DNA from: Diphasiastrum complanatum | Taxonomy: Eukaryota; Streptophyta; Lycopodiopsida; Lycopodiales; Lycopodiaceae | Direction of reading: 5' to 3' | NCBI GenBank assembly: GCA_029204225.1 | Contig: CM055103.1 | Coordinates: forward strand, 46,566,297-46,630,296 | DNA length: 64,000 bases | Part shown: positions 60,097 through 64,000 of the stretch, piece by piece | Position numbering within the stretch: position 1 is the stretch's first letter | Layout of the letters: each line of letters opens with the position of its first letter | The notes under the pieces: model-generated | The model's input: only the letters and a program-made list of their open reading frames with translations | The model's database searches: none | Told to the model about the DNA's origin: nothing | Made by a program: the position numbers and the translations under genes

Positions 60097-60720
60097 TGTT
60101 GGAAAAATGTGATGGGGTGAGTCCATGGATCGGATGGATAGATCAAACAATCGGATCAGAACGATCCTACTACTGCACGAAGATAGTGGTCGACTGATTA
60201 CCTCGGTGCGTGCACTACTACAACAAATGGTGAACTCAAATAGAGCTTAATTGTGATTATGTTGAAGAGAAAGAGTAGAAAATCAAACAAAAAGTAGTTA
60301 GAGAGTTAGACAGAAAGTAGAAAGTATACAACACTAACAAAATTTGAACACAAAACTAGACAATAATTTATTCAAATTGAAAGTATGGAAATACAAGTCA
60401 GATGATGCTGGTGAGCACAAAACAATAGTGGGCAAAACTCCATGCTCACAAAACTAACTATGATCTGTAATAGCTATGAGCTTATTTTGACAATTAGTCT
60501 GAAAGGAAGGATTCAATTCTTAAAAGCATCTACTATGTCTATCTCTTATAAGTTGTCATCTCGGCATCTATGTGTGCTCAAGCATACATGGAATCAACCT
60601 ATCTCATTTGACATCTAATTGGCTTATCTATAGCTGCAAAGAGAGGATAGAGAGACAATTGACATTAAAATGTCATGTTTGAGAGTGAAGATATAATGAT
60701 CGCCAAGTAAAGATCTTCAA
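60097..60720 (-). repeat. Copia 5' LTR, outer end not resolved
   Basis: Adjoins the primer-binding site. Its outer limit is somewhere before 60.73 kb, where a plus-strand copia reading begins. No matching 3' LTR was recognised. Confidence 0.55.
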
Positions 60721-60734
60721 GAATCCTGTCACAC

Positions 60735-63700
60735 GCAAACCAAAAGGACACCTGTGCGACATGCCAAAGACAAGGCAAGGGCAAGGGCAAGAAGAAGTTT
60801 AAACATCAATTTGCCGAGTCTTAGGAGGATGAGGGGTCTTCCAGTAAGACCAAGAAGAAAGACAAGTGCTTCCATTTGGTAAAAAGGGCCATTGGAAAAG
60901 TGAATGTCGCAGGTTCCTAGCGGAACAAGACAAGGGAAACCCAAAAAAAGCAGGTAACCTTGTTGATGAGGGTGAGATTGAAGACTCTAGCATCTTCATA
61001 TCTGCATTGTCATCTAATCAAGATGATCAAGCATGGTATATTGACTCGGGAGCCACAAGACACGTGACAGGTAACAAGAATTGGTTCAGTAGCTTGAAAG
61101 TGTTGGATAATGAAACGTCTGTTTCACAAGCAAATGGTGATGTGTGCAACATCAAAGGGATAGGCACTGTTCCAATCCAACAACCTGATGGCAAAAGCAG
61201 GATGATCAGGGAGGTACTTTACGTACCAAGTTTGAAGAAAAATCTACTTTATGTTGGAGTCATTATTGATCAAAAGTTGAAAGTAGAATTCGCCCATGAT
61301 CGTTGCTTTGTGAAGGATGCGAACCAAAAGTTCAAAGTTATTGTGAATGGAATAAGAGAGCCCAATACAAAATTATACAGGTTGAATGCTACAATCAAGG
61401 GGCAACATGGACTTGTATCATCCGTTCCTTCACAAACTGAGTTGTGGCATAAGAGGCTTGGTCATTTGAACTTAGGAATCCTCAGTTTGATGAGAAAATT
61501 GGAGATGGTAACATGATTGCCTACTATAGAAGACCACTTGAAATCGATGTGCGAGTCATGTGTATATGGGAAGCAGCATCGAGAGAAGTTCAATAAAGGG
61601 GGTGTTGCAAGGGCAAAAAACATCCTGGATTTGATCCACACATATTTATGTGGGCCTATGAGGACCATGTCCTTAGGTAAAGCCTTCTATTTCATGACCT
61701 TTATTGATAATATGTCATGTAAGACGTGGATCTACTTCTTGAAGAAAAAATCGGATGCATTTGACAAGAGCTTCAAAGCATTGGTCAAAAATCAGACAGG
61801 TAGGAAGATCACAGTCCTAAGATCAGATAGTGGAGGTGAGTACAAGTCTAATGACTTTAATGATCTTTGTGATCAATGTGGGACTGAAAGACAATTTTCG
61901 CAAGCTCATACTCCTGCTCTCAATGGTGTAGCTAAGCGCAAGAATTGTACGATTGTGGAAAGTGCCAGATCTATGCTAGCTGAGATGAAACTACCAAAAG
62001 ATTTTGGTCAGAAGCATGTAGTACGGTAGTCTATCTTCAAAACAGAAGTCCTACCATTGCCATACCAAAGATAACACCTGAGGAAGCATTCAAAAAGAAG
62101 AAGCCAAAGGTGAACCACTTGCGAATCTTTGGATGTAAGGCCTTTGTACACAGTCCTAAGGAAGAAAGATGTAAACTTGATGTGAAAGCTATCAAGTGTA
62201 TATTCCTAGGATATGATGAACGTGTGAAGGGCTATAGATGTTTTGATCCAGTGGAAAACAAAATCCATGTAAGCCGTGATGTTATCTTTGATGAATCCAA
62301 GATGTATGAAGACGAGGATGCTGAAAAGATAGATACATCTAGTGGGAAAGATGGTATAGTGAGGATACCTCCTGATGATGATCCATTCATTGACCTTCCG
62401 AGTGATGAATATGAGGATACATCTCAAGATACTACTACTCAACCTCAAGAGACAGGTTGGAGAGGTAGAGATAAACTTTTTGGTGCAAGAAGGATTGAAG
62501 TTGCAGGTGACAAACGCAAGGAGAAGGATGTACCATGGAATACATTTTCGCTAGGAAGCCGATCACCTGACAGGAAGCTCCCTAAGTGGTTTGAGAGATT
62601 GTTGGAGAGCCGCGACATGGATGACTTTCTAGGATCATCTAGCCAGAGAGAGCTACGAAGATCAACAAGAGAGAAGACACAACCTAAAAGGTATGAAGCA
62701 AACTATGCTCTCTTATCTAGCATTATTAAAAGCAAAAAACCTTCGACTTATGGTGAAGCGAAGGATGATGACATTTGGGTCAAGGCCATGGGAGAGGAGA
62801 TGGAGTCAATTGCTAAGCATAGCACATGGGTAGAACCACCAATTGGCAAGAAACCCAATGGTTGCAAATGGGTATACAAGACTAAGTACCATGCAGATGG
62901 TAGTATAGCAAAGCACAAGGCAAGATTGGTGATCAAAGGGTATGCACAAAGTAAAGGCATTGACTATGAGGAGACCTTTGCACCAGTATGTAAGTGGAAT
63001 ACTCTACGCCTACTTGTTGCTTTAGCTTCACATTTTGGTTGGCCTTTGCATCAAATGGATGTGAAATTTGCTTTTCTAAATGGTGAGCTAGAAGAAGAAG
63101 TGTTCATGGATCAAACTGAAGGCTTTGTAGTGAAGGGACATGAAAATAAAGTACGTCACTTGAAGAAAGCGCTTTATGGTCTTAAACAGGTACCACATGC
63201 GTGGTACAGCAGGATTGATGCCTACTTTTGTTCAAAGGGGATGGTGAGAACACATTCTAATCCACTATATGTCTTATGCTTTGATGGTATGGTTGCTTTG
63301 ATTGCTCTTTATGTTGATGACTTGATTATTACGAGAAATAATCAAGAGATGATAGACATGATCAAGAAAGACCTCATGGAATAATTCGAGATGACAGATT
63401 TCAGCCTGATGCATTTTTGCCTTGGAGTAGAGGTGTGGCAAAAAGGACACGAAGTGGGTTTAACACAGGTGAAGTATGTCAAAGAATTGCTGCACAAGTT
63501 TAGGTTGCAGGATTGCAAACCAGTGAATACTCCTATTGAACCAGGTAAAAAGCTTTCTAAGCTTGATGAGTCACAGTCATTTGATGCTACGCTGTATAGG
63601 CAGTTAGTAGGGAGCTTGATTTACCTTACCACGACTATACCAGATATATGCTATGTTGTTGGCATTGTAAGTCAGTTTATGGCAGCACCTACGAAAACGC

Positions 63701-64000
63701 ATTGGAAGGCAGCTAAACACATTTTGCGTTATGTGAAAGGCACTTCAGATTATGGCTTGATTTATAAAAAGCATGATGGTTTACCTGAGTTGTGTGGCTA
63801 TTGGATGCGGATTGGGGAGGTGACTATGATGATCATAGATCCACCACAAGGGTACGTATTCCAGTTTTGTGGTAGTTGCTTTTTCCTGGTCTAGTAAGAA
63901 GCAAAGTACAATTGCTCTATCCACCACAAAAGCAAAGTATAAGACAATGTGTAGTGCAGCACAAAAAGCTATGTGGTTGAGATAAATCTTCAAAGAAGTT
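60735..64000 (+). pseudogene. Copia Gag end, protease, integrase, RT and RNase H, running off the window
   Basis: Starts in late Gag (Lys-rich, then a knuckle split by a frameshift: KCFH / GKKGHWKSECRRF, near 60870-60915). Protease WYIDSGATRHVTG and pre-integrase ELWHKRLGHLNLG lie in the 60866-61516 frame. After a stop, integrase 61517-62029 keeps CESC, TFIDN and SDSGGEYKS, but the first catalytic position reads HTYLCGP instead of HTDLCGP, a lost Asp. The C-terminal integrase and RT (62110-63384) are open for 424 codons: LRIFGCKAFVHSP, FLGYDERVKGYRCFDP, WVKAMGEEMESIAKHSTW, FAPVCKWNTLRLLVALASHF, ALYGLKQVPHAWYSRID and LYVDDLIITRNN. After one TAA the connector and RNase H continue (YRQLVGSLIYLTTTIPDICY; DADWGGDYDDHRSTT in a shifted frame; SKKQSTIALSTTKAKYK). 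The 5' LTR and most of gag are missing; the 3' end is beyond the window. Confidence 0.92.

Overview
The window looks like nuclear DNA from a land plant with a large, repeat-rich genome. I could support only one ordinary cellular gene: an intronless AP2/ERF transcription factor on the minus strand at 12053-13177. Nearly everything else I can name is retrotransposon-derived: Ty1/copia and Ty3/gypsy LTR elements in many states of decay, two non-autonomous LTR elements, a possible miniature LTR element, a solo LTR and a tRNA-derived SINE. Very long AG/CT dinucleotide tracts recur throughout. Copia primer-binding sites match plant initiator tRNA-Met and gypsy-type sites match tRNA-Asp. A fern or another non-seed plant would fit, but that is a guess and the species cannot be named from this window.

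Layout. 0-2.3 kb: a minus-strand copia gag with its primer-binding site and LTR. 2.3-6.7 kb: an unrecognised broken coding remnant, a long AG tract and T-rich low-complexity DNA. 6.7-10.0 kb: a minisatellite rich in palindromic G-box motifs, then about 1.9 kb of cryptic TTTCGA-type repeats, then a three-copy tandem repeat. 10.5-10.8 kb: the SINE. 12.0-13.2 kb: the ERF gene. 13.2-16.5 kb: nothing I recognise.

16.5-26.6 kb is a nested block. A plus-strand copia remnant is split by a complete 4.2 kb non-autonomous LTR element (NA1, 17922-22144, target duplication CTTAT). The copia LTR beyond it is cut by a second non-autonomous element (NA2, 22796-26107). NA1 and NA2 have unrelated LTRs but encode the same kind of protein: a coiled coil, a Pro/Gln-rich linker and a shared C-terminal domain of about 190 residues that I cannot assign to Gag, protease, integrase, RT or RNase H. 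This is the most interesting signal in the window.

27.6-28.6 kb is an unexplained GC-rich island. 29.5-32.9 kb is a minus-strand copia with a 1.3 kb TRIM-like insert. 32.9-37.0 kb is long non-coding DNA. 37-42.7 kb holds several copia fragments. 42.8-50.1 kb is a gypsy element whose pol stops in early RT and passes into unrelated proline-rich/coiled-coil sequence. 50.1-51.5 kb is a copia 3' end. 52276-58104 is the best-preserved autonomous copia, structurally complete but with stops and frameshifts; it sits inside an older copia. 58757-59614 is a solo LTR of the NA1 family in reverse orientation. From about 60.7 kb a plus-strand copia pol runs off the right edge. None of the retroelements appears able to make intact proteins now.
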